The notes beneath the pieces were generated by a model. It saw only the letters and a program-made list of their open reading frames with translations, had not been told where the DNA came from and did no database searches. A DNA stretch of 64,000 bases from Pantoea sp. Lij88. Its GTDB lineage: Bacteria > Pseudomonadota > Gammaproteobacteria > Enterobacterales > Enterobacteriaceae. Within the stretch, counting starts at the first letter, position 1. Each line of letters starts with the position of its first letter. The translations under genes and the position numbers were made by a program. The stretch covers positions 310,001-374,000 of the forward strand of contig NZ_CP118269.1 of assembly GCF_030062155.1 (NCBI RefSeq). The letters run 5' to 3'. Below, one piece after another: positions 18,641 through 28,810 of this stretch.

Positions 18641-19498
18641 ATGACCAAAGAAATGCAAACTTTAGCTATTGCTCCTCTTGGCAACCTGGAGTCTTACGTC
18701 CGGGCTGCGAATACCTGGCCGATGCTCTCGGCTGAAGAGGAAAAAGCGTTGGCTGAACGGCTGCATTACCAGGGCGATCTGGAAGCAGCAAAGACGCTGA
18801 TCCTGTCTCACCTACGCTTTGTAGTTCATATCGCTCGTAATTACTCCGGCTACGGTCTGCCACAGGCTGACCTGGTCCAGGAAGGCAACATCGGCCTGAT
18901 GAAAGCGGTGCGTCGCTTCAACCCTGAAGTGGGCGTGCGTCTGGTTTCGTTTGCCGTGCACTGGATTAAAGCGGAGATTCACGAATACGTGCTGCGTAAC
19001 TGGCGTATCGTGAAAGTCGCGACCACCAAAGCACAGCGTAAGCTGTTCTTTAACCTGCGTAAAACCAAGCAGCGTCTGGGCTGGTTCAATCAGGACGAAG
19101 TCGAGATGGTTGCGCGTGAGCTGGGCGTAAGCAGCAAAGATGTGCGTGAAATGGAATCGCGTATGGCCGCGCAGGACATGACCTTTGATATGTCTGCCGA
19201 CGACGAGAGCAGCGAAGGCCGTTCGATGGCGCCGGTGCTTTATCTCCAGGATAAAACCTCTGACTTTGCTGACGGCATTGAAGAGGATAACTGGGACGCG
19301 CACGCCGCTGACAAGCTGAGCTATGCGATGGAAGGTCTGGATGAGCGCAGTCAGCACATCATTCGCGCCCGCTGGCTGGACGAAGACAACAAAACCACGC
19401 TGCAGGAGCTGGCCGATCAGTACGGCGTATCAGCCGAACGTGTCCGGCAGCTGGAAAAGAACGCCATGAAGAAACTGCGTATGGCGATTGAAGCGTAA
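18641..19498 (+). CDS. rpoH: heat-shock sigma factor RpoH (sigma-32)
   Basis: A 285-residue sigma-70-family factor that directs transcription of chaperone and protease genes. Region 2 includes [16 protein letters not shown] and [11 protein letters not shown]. The RpoH box QRKLFFNLR starts at residue 132. Region 4.2 is [19 protein letters not shown]. The first codons (ATGACCAAAGAAATGCAA) keep the sequence that in E. coli pairs with an internal segment to form the mRNA thermosensor; a working thermosensor here is inference. It has its own upstream promoters (18418 and 18515) and a terminator. Confidence 0.97.
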   Translation: MTKEMQTLAIAPLGNLESYVRAANTWPMLSAEEEKALAERLHYQGDLEAAKTLILSHLRFVVHIARNYSGYGLPQADLVQEGNIGLMKAVRRFNPEVGVRLVSFAVHWIKAEIHEYVLRNWRIVKVATTKAQRKLFFNLRKTKQRLGWFNQDEVEMVARELGVSSKDVREMESRMAAQDMTFDMSADDESSEGRSMAPVLYLQDKTSDFADGIEEDNWDAHAADKLSYAMEGLDERSQHIIRARWLDEDNKTTLQELADQYGVSAERVRQLEKNAMKKLRMAIEA

Positions 19499-19514
19499 CG
19501 CACTTCAACACCAC

Positions 19515-19543
19515 AAGGGGCGACAGATGATGTCGCCCTTTTT
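19515..19543 (+). terminator. rpoH terminator
   Basis: GGGCGACA (19518-19525) and TGTCGCCC (19531-19538) form a stem with a 5-base loop, flanked by AA and followed by TTTTT. Confidence 0.88.
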
Positions 19544-19558
19544 GTTTTCTGCGTCTGC

Positions 19559-19954
19559 CTATTCTACGGCCATTATCCAGCCATCACTCTGCGCCCTGAA
19601 ACCACACGCCTGCATAAACGCCGCCCGCACCTGCTGATCGTCACTGCCATCATCGGCAATCCACCAGTCCGATATCGACCCGTTCTGCCTGATCGTCTCC
19701 TCCAGCAAATACTGTCCCACTCCGCGTCGCCGGGTGACATCACGCACCGTGAGCCGGTGAATCCTGCCCTGCATCCCCGAGATTTCAAGCTGCAAACCCG
19801 CCAGCAGCCGATCGTTAAAACGCGCGGCGTAGAGGCGATGTCGCTCACTCAGACTCTGTTCCAGTTGTTCAATCTCCAGATCCGGCCAGACTTTGCCAAG
19901 ATCGATGCGGTCCTGCGCGGTCAGCGTAGTTAAACGCTGAATAGTGAGCTTCAT
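19559..19954 (-). CDS. panM: PanD maturation factor PanM (PanZ)
   Basis: A 131-residue GNAT-fold protein. With CoA or acetyl-CoA it binds pro-PanD, triggers its self-cleavage to active aspartate decarboxylase, and can inhibit the enzyme, linking beta-alanine supply to CoA level. The CoA-binding loop VTRRRGVGQYLLEET is clear, and MKLTIQRL is the usual start. ATG 19954 has AGAGG upstream; the frame continues 28 codons farther, but that part does not match the family. It lies between rpoH and livK, as in E. coli except that livJ is missing. Confidence 0.9.
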   Translation of the reverse strand: MKLTIQRLTTLTAQDRIDLGKVWPDLEIEQLEQSLSERHRLYAARFNDRLLAGLQLEISGMQGRIHRLTVRDVTRRRGVGQYLLEETIRQNGSISDWWIADDGSDDQQVRAAFMQACGFRAQSDGWIMAVE

Positions 19955-20183
19955 AACAAAAACCTCTGTAATAGGGGAAAGTGCAGCGAAAGTATACAAC
20001 CAGAGTGCTACCACATTTTCATCAATAAAACAGGTCAAAAGGTAGCCTGGATGCCAGGATGATAGTTGTAAACAGGGTTGTCAGGCGATTAATCCAGCAT
20101 AACGCGCTGGCAAAGTGATGAAAAACCGGCCGTTGCCTCCAGTGTATTATGCTGTTTCACTCAGTCAATTCTGAATATGTCAG

Positions 20184-20213
20184 TTGATTTACAGAAGAAA
20201 CTTCCTGTTTAAT
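20184..20213 (+). promoter_or_regulatory. candidate livK promoter
   Basis: TTGATT (20184-20189) and TTTAAT (20208-20213) are 18 bp apart and would give a leader of about 130 bases. The gap 19955-20349 is AT-rich and holds no gene I can support. Lrp control is known for E. coli liv genes, but I cannot point to a clear Lrp site. Confidence 0.35.
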
Positions 20214-20313
20214 AACCTGAAAAATAAAGCCTTATTACTAAAAAAAGCCAGAAAAGTACGCTAACTCCTTCAAGATTAATCAGTTTTCGGCTTTATCTGG
20301 CAACGCAAGCACT

Positions 20314-20321
20314 CACAACAT
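20314..20321 (+). promoter_or_regulatory. probable GcvB small-RNA target in the livK leader
   Basis: CACAACAT lies in a C/A-rich, G-poor stretch (about 20311-20334) close to the ribosome-binding site. It matches the CACAACAY target motif of the GU-rich R1 region of GcvB, which represses liv and other peptide and amino acid transporters in enteric bacteria. The gcvB gene is not in the window. Confidence 0.6.
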
Positions 20322-20349
20322 ACACGACAAAACAAATGGGGTAGTCAGG

Positions 20350-21462
20350 ATGAAAATGAAAGGTCGCGCATTACTGGCGGGATGTGTAGCACTGGCGATG
20401 AGCCATGCGGCGCTGGCTGAAGATATCAAAGTGGCGATTGTCGGCGCAATGTCGGGTCCGGTCGCACAATACGGTGACATGGAGTTCGCGGGTGCAACGC
20501 AGGCGATTGAAGACATCAATGCCAAAGGCGGCGTTAACGGTAACAAGCTGGTTGCGGTGAAATATGATGACGCCTGCGACCCGAAACAGGCGGTTGCGGT
20601 AGCGAACAAGGTAATCAACGACGGCATCCATTACGTGATCGGCCACCTCTGCTCTTCCTCCACCCAGCCTGCGTCTGACATCTATGAAGATGAAGGCGTG
20701 CTGATGATCACCCCGGCCGCGACCGCACCTGACCTGACTGCCCGTGGCTATAAGCTGATTATGCGCACCACCGGTCTCGACTCTGATCAGGGTCCGACCG
20801 CCGCGAAATATGTGATGAGCGAGCTGAAACCTAAGCGCATCGCCGTGGTTCACGACAAACAGCAGTATGGCGAAGGCCTGGCGCGCTCCGTTCAGGAGAG
20901 CCTGAAAAAGCAGGGCGCCAATATCGTGATGTTTGAAGGTATCACCGCAGGCGACAAAGATTTCTCTACCCTGGTGGCGCGCTTCAAGAAAGAGAACGTC
21001 GATTTCGTCTATTTCGGCGGTTACTACCCGGAAATGGGCCAGATCGTGCGTCAGGCGCGTGCTGCTGGCCTGAAAACCCAGTTTATGGGACCAGAAGGCG
21101 TGGGTAACGCCTCGCTGTCGAACATCGCCGGTGCGGCTTCCGAAGGCATGCTGGTGACTCTGCCGAAACGCTACGACCAGGTTGAAACCAACAAACCGAT
21201 CGTTGACGCGCTGAAAGCGAAGAAACTGGATCCGACCGGCCCGTTCGTCTGGACCACCTATGCAGCTCTGCAGTCGCTGGCAACCGGTATGGAGCGCAGC
21301 AAGAGCGCTGAGCCGGACGCTATCGTGAAAAACCTCAAGGAAGGCGCTGCCGTGCCAACCGTAATGGGCAACCTGAACTGGGATGAGAAGGGCGATCTCA
21401 AGGGCTTTGAATTCGGCGTCTTCAAATGGCATGCCGATGGCACCTCGACCGCAGTGAAGTAA
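20350..21462 (+). CDS. livK: leucine-specific periplasmic binding protein LivK
   Basis: A 370-residue type I periplasmic binding protein. The signal peptide is removed after ALA (about residue 23), before [17 protein letters not shown]. Conserved family segments are [31 protein letters not shown], with the two disulfide cysteines, and [12 protein letters not shown]. It delivers leucine and possibly other branched-chain amino acids to LivHMGF. E. coli has both livJ and livK here; this window has one gene, and its position next to livH plus its sequence favour livK. The single protein may serve both specificities. Confidence 0.92.
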   Translation: MKMKGRALLAGCVALAMSHAALAEDIKVAIVGAMSGPVAQYGDMEFAGATQAIEDINAKGGVNGNKLVAVKYDDACDPKQAVAVANKVINDGIHYVIGHLCSSSTQPASDIYEDEGVLMITPAATAPDLTARGYKLIMRTTGLDSDQGPTAAKYVMSELKPKRIAVVHDKQQYGEGLARSVQESLKKQGANIVMFEGITAGDKDFSTLVARFKKENVDFVYFGGYYPEMGQIVRQARAAGLKTQFMGPEGVGNASLSNIAGAASEGMLVTLPKRYDQVETNKPIVDALKAKKLDPTGPFVWTTYAALQSLATGMERSKSAEPDAIVKNLKEGAAVPTVMGNLNWDEKGDLKGFEFGVFKWHADGTSTAVK

Positions 21463-21523
21463 ACCAGGCTGTTTTGTGGTGAGCGGGAGGCCGGGTGACC
21501 GGTTTCCCCTGACCAGCGACACG

Positions 21524-21555
21524 AACGCCTGGTGCTCGTCTGCCAGGCGTTTTTT
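21524..21555 (+). terminator. intercistronic terminator between livK and livH
   Basis: AACGCCTGG (21524-21532) pairs with CCAGGCGTT (21543-21551) around a 10-base loop, with a T-run following to 21555. It should reduce read-through, so livK message exceeds that of the membrane genes. Confidence 0.85.
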
Positions 21556-21596
21556 GTACCCCGATCGCCTGCGATCGGTTAAGTAAGGGTCAAGGT

Positions 21597-22523
21597 ATGT
21601 CCGAGCAGTTCCTCTATTTTATTCAGCAGATGTTTAACGGTGTGACCCTGGGTAGCACCTATGCGCTGATCGCCATCGGTTACACCATGGTTTACGGCAT
21701 TATCGGCATGATCAACTTCGCCCACGGCGAGGTCTACATGATCGGTAGCTATGTCTCCTTTATCGTGATTGCCGCCCTGATGATGATGGGCATCGACACC
21801 ACCTGGCTGATGATTGCCGCTGGCTTCGTGATGGCGGTGATTATCTCCAGCGCCTACGGCTGGAGCATTGAGCGCGTCGCCTACCGGCCTGTGCGTTCCT
21901 CCAAGCGCCTGATTGCGCTGATCTCCGCCATCGGGATGTCGATATTCCTGCAAAACTACGTCAGCCTGACGCAGGGTTCACGCGACCTGGCGCTGCCGAG
22001 CCTGATCACCGGACAGTGGACGGTCGGTGAAAGCAACGGGTTTGCCGCCACCATTTCCACCATGCAGATCGTGATCTGGGTGGTGACGTTCCTGGCGATG
22101 CTGGCGCTGACCACCTTTATCCGCTATTCCCGCATGGGCCGCGCCTGTCGCGCCTGTGCTGAAGACCTGAAAATGGCCAGTCTGCTGGGAATAAACACCG
22201 ACCGCGTGATCTCGCTGACCTTTGTGATCGGTGCCGCGATGGCGGCAGTCGCAGGCGTACTGCTGGGCCAGTTCTACGGTTCGATCAATCCCTTCATCGG
22301 CTTTATGGCGGGCATGAAAGCCTTCACCGCCGCCGTGCTGGGCGGGATTGGCAGTATTCCGGGCGCAATGATTGGCGGCCTGGTGCTCGGCATTGCTGAA
22401 GCGCTGACCTCGGCGTATCTCAGCACGGAATATAAAGATGTGGTCTCGTTTGCCCTGCTGATTGTGGTGCTGCTGGTGATGCCGACCGGGATTCTGGGTC
22501 GCCCGGAGGTCGAAAAAGTATGA
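21597..22523 (+). CDS. livH: branched-chain amino acid permease LivH
   Basis: A 308-residue inner-membrane permease subunit with about eight hydrophobic segments. Its N-terminus [20 protein letters not shown] and the segment [20 protein letters not shown] near residue 190 match E. coli LivH closely. It pairs with LivM and the ATPases LivG and LivF. ATG 21597 follows AAGGT. The stop overlaps the livM start as ATGA. Confidence 0.96.
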   Translation: MSEQFLYFIQQMFNGVTLGSTYALIAIGYTMVYGIIGMINFAHGEVYMIGSYVSFIVIAALMMMGIDTTWLMIAAGFVMAVIISSAYGWSIERVAYRPVRSSKRLIALISAIGMSIFLQNYVSLTQGSRDLALPSLITGQWTVGESNGFAATISTMQIVIWVVTFLAMLALTTFIRYSRMGRACRACAEDLKMASLLGINTDRVISLTFVIGAAMAAVAGVLLGQFYGSINPFIGFMAGMKAFTAAVLGGIGSIPGAMIGGLVLGIAEALTSAYLSTEYKDVVSFALLIVVLLVMPTGILGRPEVEKV

Positions 22524-23791
22524 AGACTTCCTTTATCAACGCCCTGATCTCCTCGGTGATGTTACTGGTGCTCGCCACCTTCTTTATGGGACTGCGCCTG
22601 AATCTGGACGGCACGAATCTGGTGGTGCAGAACGCGGGTAGCGTGCGCTGGAACTGGATCGCTGCAGGCTGTGCGGTGGTGTTTCTGTTCCAGCTGCTGC
22701 GTCCTGTATGGCAAAGCGGCCTGAAGAAAATCTCCGGTCCGGCGCTGGTGTTGCCTGGTCTGGATGGCTCGACGCCAAAGCAGAAGCTGGTGATGGCGGT
22801 GATGATTATCGCCGCGATTGCCTGGCCATTCCTGGTGTCACGCGGCACCGTTGATATCGCCACCATGACGCTGATCTACGTGATGCTCGGTCTGGGCTTA
22901 AACGTGGTGGTCGGACTTTCTGGCCTGCTGGTACTGGGTTATGGCGGCTTCTACGCCATCGGCGCTTACACCTTTGCGCTGCTGAACCACTATTACGGTC
23001 TTGGCTTCTGGCAGTGTCTGCCGCTCTCCGGCATGGTTGCTGCGCTGTTTGGTCTGCTGCTGGGCTTCCCGGTACTGCGACTGCGCGGCGACTATCTGGC
23101 GATTGTGACGCTGGGCTTCGGTGAGATCGTGCGTATTCTGCTGCTGAACAATACCGCCCTGACCGGCGGCCCGAATGGCATCAGCCAGATCCCGAAACCG
23201 ACGCTGTTTGGTCTGGAGTTTGGCCGTACGCCACGTGAAGGGGGCTGGGATACTTTCCACAACTTCTTTGGGCTGAAGTACGATCCCAGCGACCGTATTA
23301 TTTTCCTCTACCTGGTGGCACTGCTGCTGGTGGTGCTGACGCTGTTCGTGATCAACCGGCTGCTGCGCATGCCGCTGGGCCGGGCCTGGGAAGCGCTGCG
23401 CGAAGATGAGATTGCCTGCCGTTCACTGGGCCTGAGTCCGACCCGCATCAAGCTGACCGCCTTTACCATCAGTGCCGCGTTTGCGGGCTTTGCCGGCAGT
23501 CTGTTTGCGGCGCGTCAGGGCTTTGTCAGCCCGGAATCCTTTACCTTTGTCGAATCCGCCTTTGTGCTGGCGATTGTGGTACTGGGCGGGATGGGCTCGC
23601 AGTTTGCGGTGATTCTGGCTGCCATTCTGCTGGTGGTGTCACGCGAGCTGATGCGCGATCTGAATGAGTACAGCATGCTGGTGCTGGGTGGCCTGATGGT
23701 GCTGATGATGATCTGGCGTCCACAGGGATTGTTGCCGATGAAGCGTCCGCATCTGAAGCTTAGAGCCGCTAAAAAAGGAGAGCAGGCATGA
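22520..23791 (+). CDS. livM: branched-chain amino acid permease LivM
   Basis: A 423-residue inner-membrane permease subunit, length typical of enteric LivM. It has an N-terminal extra segment, then the core with [20 protein letters not shown] and [16 protein letters not shown], the cytoplasmic loop that contacts the ATPases. It overlaps livH and livG by four bases each (ATGA), indicating tight coupling. Confidence 0.96.
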   Translation: MKTSFINALISSVMLLVLATFFMGLRLNLDGTNLVVQNAGSVRWNWIAAGCAVVFLFQLLRPVWQSGLKKISGPALVLPGLDGSTPKQKLVMAVMIIAAIAWPFLVSRGTVDIATMTLIYVMLGLGLNVVVGLSGLLVLGYGGFYAIGAYTFALLNHYYGLGFWQCLPLSGMVAALFGLLLGFPVLRLRGDYLAIVTLGFGEIVRILLLNNTALTGGPNGISQIPKPTLFGLEFGRTPREGGWDTFHNFFGLKYDPSDRIIFLYLVALLLVVLTLFVINRLLRMPLGRAWEALREDEIACRSLGLSPTRIKLTAFTISAAFAGFAGSLFAARQGFVSPESFTFVESAFVLAIVVLGGMGSQFAVILAAILLVVSRELMRDLNEYSMLVLGGLMVLMMIWRPQGLLPMKRPHLKLRAAKKGEQA

Positions 23792-24555
23792 TTCAGCCTT
23801 TATTAGCCGTTGAAGGCCTGATGATGCGCTTCGGCGGTCTGTTAGCCGTAAACAATGTGGCGCTGGAGCTGCGTCCGCAGGAGATCGTCTCACTGATTGG
23901 CCCCAACGGTGCCGGTAAAACCACCGTCTTCAACTGCCTGACCGGCTTTTACAAGCCCACCGGCGGCACGATCAAATTGCGTGAGCAGCATCTGGAAGGA
24001 TTGCCAGGCCAGAAGATTGCGCGGATGGGCATCGTGCGCACTTTCCAGCACGTGCGTCTGTTCCGTGAGATGACGGTCATTGAGAACCTGCTGGTCGCGC
24101 AGCATCAGCATCTGAAAAGCGGCGTGTTTTCCGGCCTGCTGAAAACCCCGGCGTTTCGCCGCAGTGAGAGCGAGGCGCTGGATCGTGCGGCGACCTGGCT
24201 GGAGCGGGTCGGTCTGCTGGATCTGGCAAACCGTCAGGCGGGCAATCTGGCCTATGGTCAGCAGCGTCGGCTGGAGATTGCGCGCTGCATGGTGACGCGC
24301 CCGGAGATCCTGATGCTGGATGAACCGGCGGCGGGCCTTAACCCTAAAGAGACCCACGAGCTGGACGCGCTGATCGCGGAGCTGCGTGGCGAACATAAGG
24401 TGTCGGTGCTGCTGATTGAACATGATATGAAGCTGGTGATGGGTATTTCTGACCGTATTTACGTGGTTAATCAGGGAACGCCGCTGGCTAACGGAACGCC
24501 GGAGGAGATTCGCAATAATCCGGATGTCATTCGTGCCTATTTAGGAGAGGCCTGA
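23788..24555 (+). CDS. livG: branched-chain amino acid ABC transporter ATPase LivG
   Basis: A 255-residue ABC ATPase. It has Walker [10 protein letters not shown], a Q-loop in [12 protein letters not shown], the degenerate signature [14 protein letters not shown] typical of the LivG branch, Walker [14 protein letters not shown] and the switch His in LLIEHDM. It overlaps livM by four bases. It energises import together with LivF. Confidence 0.97.
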   Translation: MIQPLLAVEGLMMRFGGLLAVNNVALELRPQEIVSLIGPNGAGKTTVFNCLTGFYKPTGGTIKLREQHLEGLPGQKIARMGIVRTFQHVRLFREMTVIENLLVAQHQHLKSGVFSGLLKTPAFRRSESEALDRAATWLERVGLLDLANRQAGNLAYGQQRRLEIARCMVTRPEILMLDEPAAGLNPKETHELDALIAELRGEHKVSVLLIEHDMKLVMGISDRIYVVNQGTPLANGTPEEIRNNPDVIRAYLGEA

Positions 24556-24556
24556 G

Positions 24557-25270
24557 ATGGCAAATGCGATGTTAACCATTGAGAACGTCAGCGCCCATTA
24601 CGGCAAAATTCAGGCGCTGCACAACGTCAGTCTCTATATCAATCAGGGCGAAATCGTCACCCTGATTGGTGCTAACGGCGCCGGAAAAACCACGCTGCTG
24701 GGTACGCTCTGCGGCGAGCCGCGCGCGACCCAGGGCACCATTACCTTTGATGGCAAAGCGATTACCGACTGGCAAACGGCGCGCATCATGCGTGAAGCGA
24801 TTGCCATCGTGCCAGAGGGGCGGCGGGTGTTTTCGCGCATGACGGTGGAAGAGAACCTGGCAATGGGCGGATTTTTTGCCAGTCGTCCGGACTATCTGAC
24901 GCGGATTAAGCGTGTGTATGAACTCTTCCCGCGTCTGGAAGAGCGTAAAATCCAGCGCGCCGGGACGATGTCAGGCGGTGAACAGCAGATGCTGGCGATT
25001 GGCCGTGCGCTGATGAGCCAGCCGCGCCTGCTGCTGCTGGATGAGCCGTCGCTGGGACTGGCACCGATCATTATTCAGCAGATTTTCGACACCATTGAGC
25101 AGCTGCGCAGCGAGGGGATGACAATTTTCCTGGTGGAGCAGAATGCGAATCAGGCGCTGAAGCTGGCGGATCGGGGATATGTGCTGGAGAACGGGCATGT
25201 GGTGCTCGAAGATACCGGTGCAGCGCTCCTATCCAACGAAGCCGTCCGCAGCGCTTACTTAGGTGCCTGA
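24557..25270 (+). CDS. livF: branched-chain amino acid ABC transporter ATPase LivF
   Basis: A 237-residue ABC ATPase with Walker A GANGAGKTT, AIVPEGRRVFSRMTVEENL typical of LivF, signature MSGGEQQMLAIGRA and Walker B LLLLDEPSLGLAP. It starts one base after the livG stop. A second in-frame ATG lies at 24569, but the longer form matches the usual length. It is the last gene of the liv operon. Confidence 0.97.
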   Translation: MANAMLTIENVSAHYGKIQALHNVSLYINQGEIVTLIGANGAGKTTLLGTLCGEPRATQGTITFDGKAITDWQTARIMREAIAIVPEGRRVFSRMTVEENLAMGGFFASRPDYLTRIKRVYELFPRLEERKIQRAGTMSGGEQQMLAIGRALMSQPRLLLLDEPSLGLAPIIIQQIFDTIEQLRSEGMTIFLVEQNANQALKLADRGYVLENGHVVLEDTGAALLSNEAVRSAYLGA

Positions 25271-25280
25271 TGGGGCACGG

Positions 25281-25429
25281 CCTGGCTTACTTGCCAGGTT
25301 CCGGTTGGGCAGTGCTCGCCATCCTCACGTACTACGTGTACGTTCCGGTGGCTGCGCGCTGTCCGCCCGCAACCTGCCTGCGCCGCCGACGGCCTTTGAA
25401 AGTGTGATGCGGAATGTGACGCCGTCGGC
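25281..25429. repeat. structured intergenic element between livF and ugpB, probable dispersed repeat
   Basis: It contains three inverted repeats: CCTGGC-N6-GCCAGG (25281-25298), ACGTAC-N5-GTACGT (25327-25343) and GCCGACGGC with GCCGTCGGC (25385-25393 and 25421-25429). From memory, similar CTCACGTACTACGTGTACG elements followed by GC-rich DNA recur between genes in enteric genomes, but this window has only one copy. The short open frame across it is a by-product. It fills much of the 438-base gap 25271-25708. Confidence 0.55.
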
Positions 25430-25595
25430 CTTGAGTGTCGGTGTGGGTGGTTCTGAGAATGGCCTGATGTGCGTGGTTTAAAACCTCAGTCAGGCATTTT
25501 CAGCTTCCAGTCGCTCTGCAATTTATGTAACTAAAAACTGGCAGCGGGGACGTTTTTCCGCCGCGCTGCCAGCGTCCTCTTTTCCTCCATAAAGC

Positions 25596-25635
25596 CTGTC
25601 ACCCGCCTGTCATCTGCCTGTTATTAATCCGTCAT
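25596..25635 (+). promoter_or_regulatory. tandem Pho box upstream of ugpB
   Basis: Four direct repeats, CTGTCAC (25596), CTGTCAT (25607), CTGTTAT (25618) and CCGTCAT (25629), are spaced exactly 11 bp apart, the arrangement of two tandem PhoB sites. ugp is a known Pho regulon member in E. coli. Confidence 0.9.
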
Positions 25636-25708
25636 TTCCCCGTGTCATGTTACTTCGCGAAACAGAAATCCGTGATTTCACGCGTATTTACCTGCACAGG
25701 AAAATTCT

Positions 25709-27025
25709 ATGTCCGTCGTTACCTTTCGTCGTAGCCTGATGAGCGCGCTGCTCGGTCTGACGCTCAGCACCCATGCCATGGCCGCCACTGAGATCCCTTT
25801 CTGGCACTCTATGGAAGGCGAGCTAGGCAAAGAAGTGGATTCGCTGGCACAGCGTTTTAACCAGACGCATCCCGATTACAAAATTGTTCCGACCTACAAA
25901 GGTAACTACGAACAGAGCCTGGCGGCAGGCATCGCGGCGGTGCGCAGCGGTAAAGCGCCTGCGGTGCTGCAGGTCTATGAAGTCGGTACGGCGACCATGA
26001 TGGCGTCGCATGCGATTGTGCCGGTGTATCAGGTCTTTAAAGACGCCGGCATCCCCTTCGATGAAAAACAGTTTGTGCCAACGGTGGCGGGCTACTACAG
26101 CGACAGCAAAGGTCAGCTGATCTCTCAGCCGTTCAACAGCTCGACGCCGGTGCTCTACTACAACAAAGACGCCTTTAAAAAAGCCGGTCTGAACCCGGAC
26201 CAGCCGCCGAAAACCTGGCAGGAGCTGGCGACGGATGCCGCCGCACTGCGCAAATCGGGCATGAGCTGTGGCTACGCCAGCGGCTGGCAGGGCTGGATCC
26301 AGATTGAAAACTTCAGCGCCTGGCATGCATTGCCGGTGGCAACTAAAAACAACGGCTTTGACGGACCTGATGCCGTGCTGGAGTTCAACAAGCCGGTACT
26401 GGTTCGTCATATCGAACTGCTGGAAGCGATGAACAAGAAAGGGGACTTCACCTACTTTGGCCGCAAAGATGAGTCCACCGCCAAGTTCTACAACGGCGAC
26501 TGCGGCATCACCACCGCCTCATCGGGTTCGCTGGCCGATATCCGTCATTACGCTAAATTCAACTTCGGCGTCGGCATGATGCCGTATGACGACACCGTGC
26601 CGAATGCGCCGCAGAACGCCCTGATCGGCGGTGCCAGCCTGTGGGTGATGAAAGGCAAAGATGCGGCAACCTACAAAGGTGTAGCCGAGTTCATGCAGTT
26701 CCTGGCTAAACCGGAAATCGCTGCGGAATGGCACCAGAAAACGGGCTATCTGCCGATTACCACCGCGGCCTACGAGCTGACTAAACAGCAGGGCTTCTAC
26801 GATAAGAATCCGGGTGCGGATATCGCGACCCGCCAGATGATGAACAAGCCACCGTTACCGTTCACCAAAGGGATGCGTCTGGGCAACATGCCGCAGATCC
26901 GTGCCGTGATCGACGAAGAGCTGGAAAGCGTCTGGACCGGCAAGCAGTCGCCGCAAAACGCGATGGATAATGCAGTGAAACGCGGCAACGAGCTGCTGCG
27001 CCGCTTCCAGCAGCAGGTGAAGTAA
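25709..27025 (+). CDS. ugpB: glycerol-3-phosphate periplasmic binding protein UgpB
   Basis: A 438-residue family 1 solute-binding protein with a signal peptide ending at AMA (about residue 25, before [13 protein letters not shown]). It binds sn-glycerol-3-phosphate and glycerophosphodiesters such as glycerophosphocholine. IPFWHSMEG and the later GSLADIR are typical. It is the first gene of ugpBAECQ, behind the Pho box, so it should be induced by phosphate starvation. A hairpin follows it. Confidence 0.96.
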   Translation: MSVVTFRRSLMSALLGLTLSTHAMAATEIPFWHSMEGELGKEVDSLAQRFNQTHPDYKIVPTYKGNYEQSLAAGIAAVRSGKAPAVLQVYEVGTATMMASHAIVPVYQVFKDAGIPFDEKQFVPTVAGYYSDSKGQLISQPFNSSTPVLYYNKDAFKKAGLNPDQPPKTWQELATDAAALRKSGMSCGYASGWQGWIQIENFSAWHALPVATKNNGFDGPDAVLEFNKPVLVRHIELLEAMNKKGDFTYFGRKDESTAKFYNGDCGITTASSGSLADIRHYAKFNFGVGMMPYDDTVPNAPQNALIGGASLWVMKGKDAATYKGVAEFMQFLAKPEIAAEWHQKTGYLPITTAAYELTKQQGFYDKNPGADIATRQMMNKPPLPFTKGMRLGNMPQIRAVIDEELESVWTGKQSPQNAMDNAVKRGNELLRRFQQQVK

Positions 27026-27036
27026 TCTCTCCTTGT

Positions 27037-27062
27037 GGGCCAGCCTGGCTGGCCCCTCTTTT
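27037..27062 (+). terminator. intercistronic hairpin between ugpB and ugpA
   Basis: GGGCCAGC (27037-27044) pairs with GCTGGCCC (27048-27055) around a 3-base loop, followed by CTCTTTT. It probably protects the ugpB message or gives partial termination, as expected for a binding protein needed in excess. Confidence 0.65.
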
Positions 27063-27079
27063 CTGACGCCAGGTACGCC

Positions 27080-27967
27080 ATGTCTTCATCCCGTCCGGTC
27101 TTTCGCACCAGCCTGTTGCCCTATCTTCTGGTGCTGCCGCAACTGCTGATTACCGCTATCTTCTTTCTCTGGCCTGCCGGTGAAGCGCTGTGGTACTCGC
27201 TGCAAAGCCTCGATCCCTTTGGCATCTCCAGCAGCTTTGTCGGGCTGGAAAACTTCCGACGGCTGTTTGCCGATCCTTATTATCTGGATTCGTTCTGGAC
27301 CACCATCAAATTCAGCGGCATGGTCACCGTGTTCGGCATGGTCTTCTCGCTGCTGCTGGCGGCGCTGGTGGATTATGTGGTGCGACTGCGCCGCCTCTAT
27401 CAGACCCTGCTGCTGCTGCCCTACGCCGTTGCGCCCGTTGTAGCCGCGGTGCTGTGGATGTTCCTGTTTAACCCCGGCATGGGCCTGTTCAGCTACCTGC
27501 TGAACCACGTCGGCTACAACTGGAACTTCGCGCAGAACAGTGGTCAGGCGATGTTCCTGGTGGTGCTGGCGTCGATCTGGCAGCAGATGAGCTACAACTT
27601 CCTGTTCTTCTTCGCCGCCCTGCAATCTATTCCCAAATCGCTGGTGGAAGCCGCCGCGATTGACGGTGCCGGACCGGTGCGTCGCTTCTTCAACCTCTCG
27701 CTGCCACTGATTACGCCGGTCAGCTTCTTCCTGCTGGTGGTGAATCTCATCTACGCCTTCTTCGATACCTTCCCGGTGATTGATGCCGCAACCGGCGGCG
27801 GGCCGGTGCAGGCGACCACCACGCTGATCTACAAAATCTATCGCGAAGGCTTTACCGGTCTGGATCTCTCCTCGTCCGCTGCGCAGTCGGTGGTGCTGAT
27901 GCTGCTGGTGATCGGCCTGACGGTGCTCCAGTTCCGCTTTGTTGAACGTAAGGTGCAATACCAATGA
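27080..27967 (+). CDS. ugpA: glycerol-3-phosphate ABC permease UgpA
   Basis: A 295-residue inner-membrane permease with six hydrophobic segments. The ATPase-docking EAA loop is [23 protein letters not shown] 27080 gives the usual start MSSSRPVFR and length; the open frame upstream to 27035 is non-family sequence that covers the intercistronic hairpin. It overlaps ugpE by four bases. Confidence 0.96.
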   Translation: MSSSRPVFRTSLLPYLLVLPQLLITAIFFLWPAGEALWYSLQSLDPFGISSSFVGLENFRRLFADPYYLDSFWTTIKFSGMVTVFGMVFSLLLAALVDYVVRLRRLYQTLLLLPYAVAPVVAAVLWMFLFNPGMGLFSYLLNHVGYNWNFAQNSGQAMFLVVLASIWQQMSYNFLFFFAALQSIPKSLVEAAAIDGAGPVRRFFNLSLPLITPVSFFLLVVNLIYAFFDTFPVIDAATGGGPVQATTTLIYKIYREGFTGLDLSSSAAQSVVLMLLVIGLTVLQFRFVERKVQYQ

Positions 27968-28809
27968 TTGAGAATCGACGCGGGCTGGATATCTTCAGCC
28001 ACATCGTGCTGGTGCTGGGCGTGCTCACCATCCTGTTTCCGCTTTATGTCGCCTTTGTGGCGGCGACGCTGGATAACGAGGCGGTCTATCAGGTGCCGAT
28101 GACGCTGGTACCCGGTACGCACCTGTGGGAGAACATCTCGCGCATCTGGACGCACGGCGTCAACGGCAACGGACCGGCGTTTGGCCTGATGCTGCTCAAC
28201 AGCATGATCATGGCGCTCGGCATCACCTTCGGCAAAATCACGGTGTCGATGCTGTCGGCGTTTGCGCTGGTCTGGTTTCGCTTTCCGCTGCGCACGCTCT
28301 TTTTCTGGCTGATCTTCATCACCCTGATGCTGCCGGTTGAGGTGCGTATCTTCCCCACGGTGCAGGTGATTGCCGACCTTAATCTGCTCGACAGCTACAG
28401 CGGATTAACCCTGCCGCTGATGGCTTCGGCCACCGCCACCTTCCTGTTCCGTCAGTTCTTTATGTCGCTGCCGGATGAGCTGGTGGAAGCGGCGCGTATC
28501 GACGGCGCCAGCGCGATGCGCTTCTTCATCGATATCGTTCTGCCGCTGTCGAAAACCAATCTGGCGGCGCTGTTCGTCATCACCTTTATCTATGGCTGGA
28601 ACCAGTATCTCTGGCCGCTACTGATCATCAACGACGCCAGCCTCGGCACGGCGGTGGCGGGGATCAAAAGCATGATCTCCACCAGCGGCTCGCCGACCCA
28701 GTGGAACGAAGTGATGGCGGCAATGTTATTAACCCTGATCCCACCGCTGGTAGTGGTGTTAGTCATGCAGCGTGCCTTTGTGCGCGGTCTGGTTGAGAGT
28801 GAGAAATAA
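27964..28809 (+). CDS. ugpE: glycerol-3-phosphate ABC permease UgpE
   Basis: A 281-residue permease partner of UgpA with six hydrophobic segments and the EAA motif [20 protein letters not shown]. Start and stop are tightly packed against ugpA (ATGA overlap) and ugpC (one base apart). Confidence 0.96.
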   Translation: MIENRRGLDIFSHIVLVLGVLTILFPLYVAFVAATLDNEAVYQVPMTLVPGTHLWENISRIWTHGVNGNGPAFGLMLLNSMIMALGITFGKITVSMLSAFALVWFRFPLRTLFFWLIFITLMLPVEVRIFPTVQVIADLNLLDSYSGLTLPLMASATATFLFRQFFMSLPDELVEAARIDGASAMRFFIDIVLPLSKTNLAALFVITFIYGWNQYLWPLLIINDASLGTAVAGIKSMISTSGSPTQWNEVMAAMLLTLIPPLVVVLVMQRAFVRGLVESEK

Positions 28810-28810
28810 G

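Noticed and set aside
20371..21522. 383-codon frame antisense to livK
   Set aside because: It mirrors livK codon structure; such long antisense frames arise from GC-rich third positions. The His/Arg-rich composition is typical of shadows.
25263..25481. Frame of 72 codons after livF
   Set aside because: It overlaps the structured intergenic element; the Arg/Pro-rich sequence looks like translated repeat DNA.
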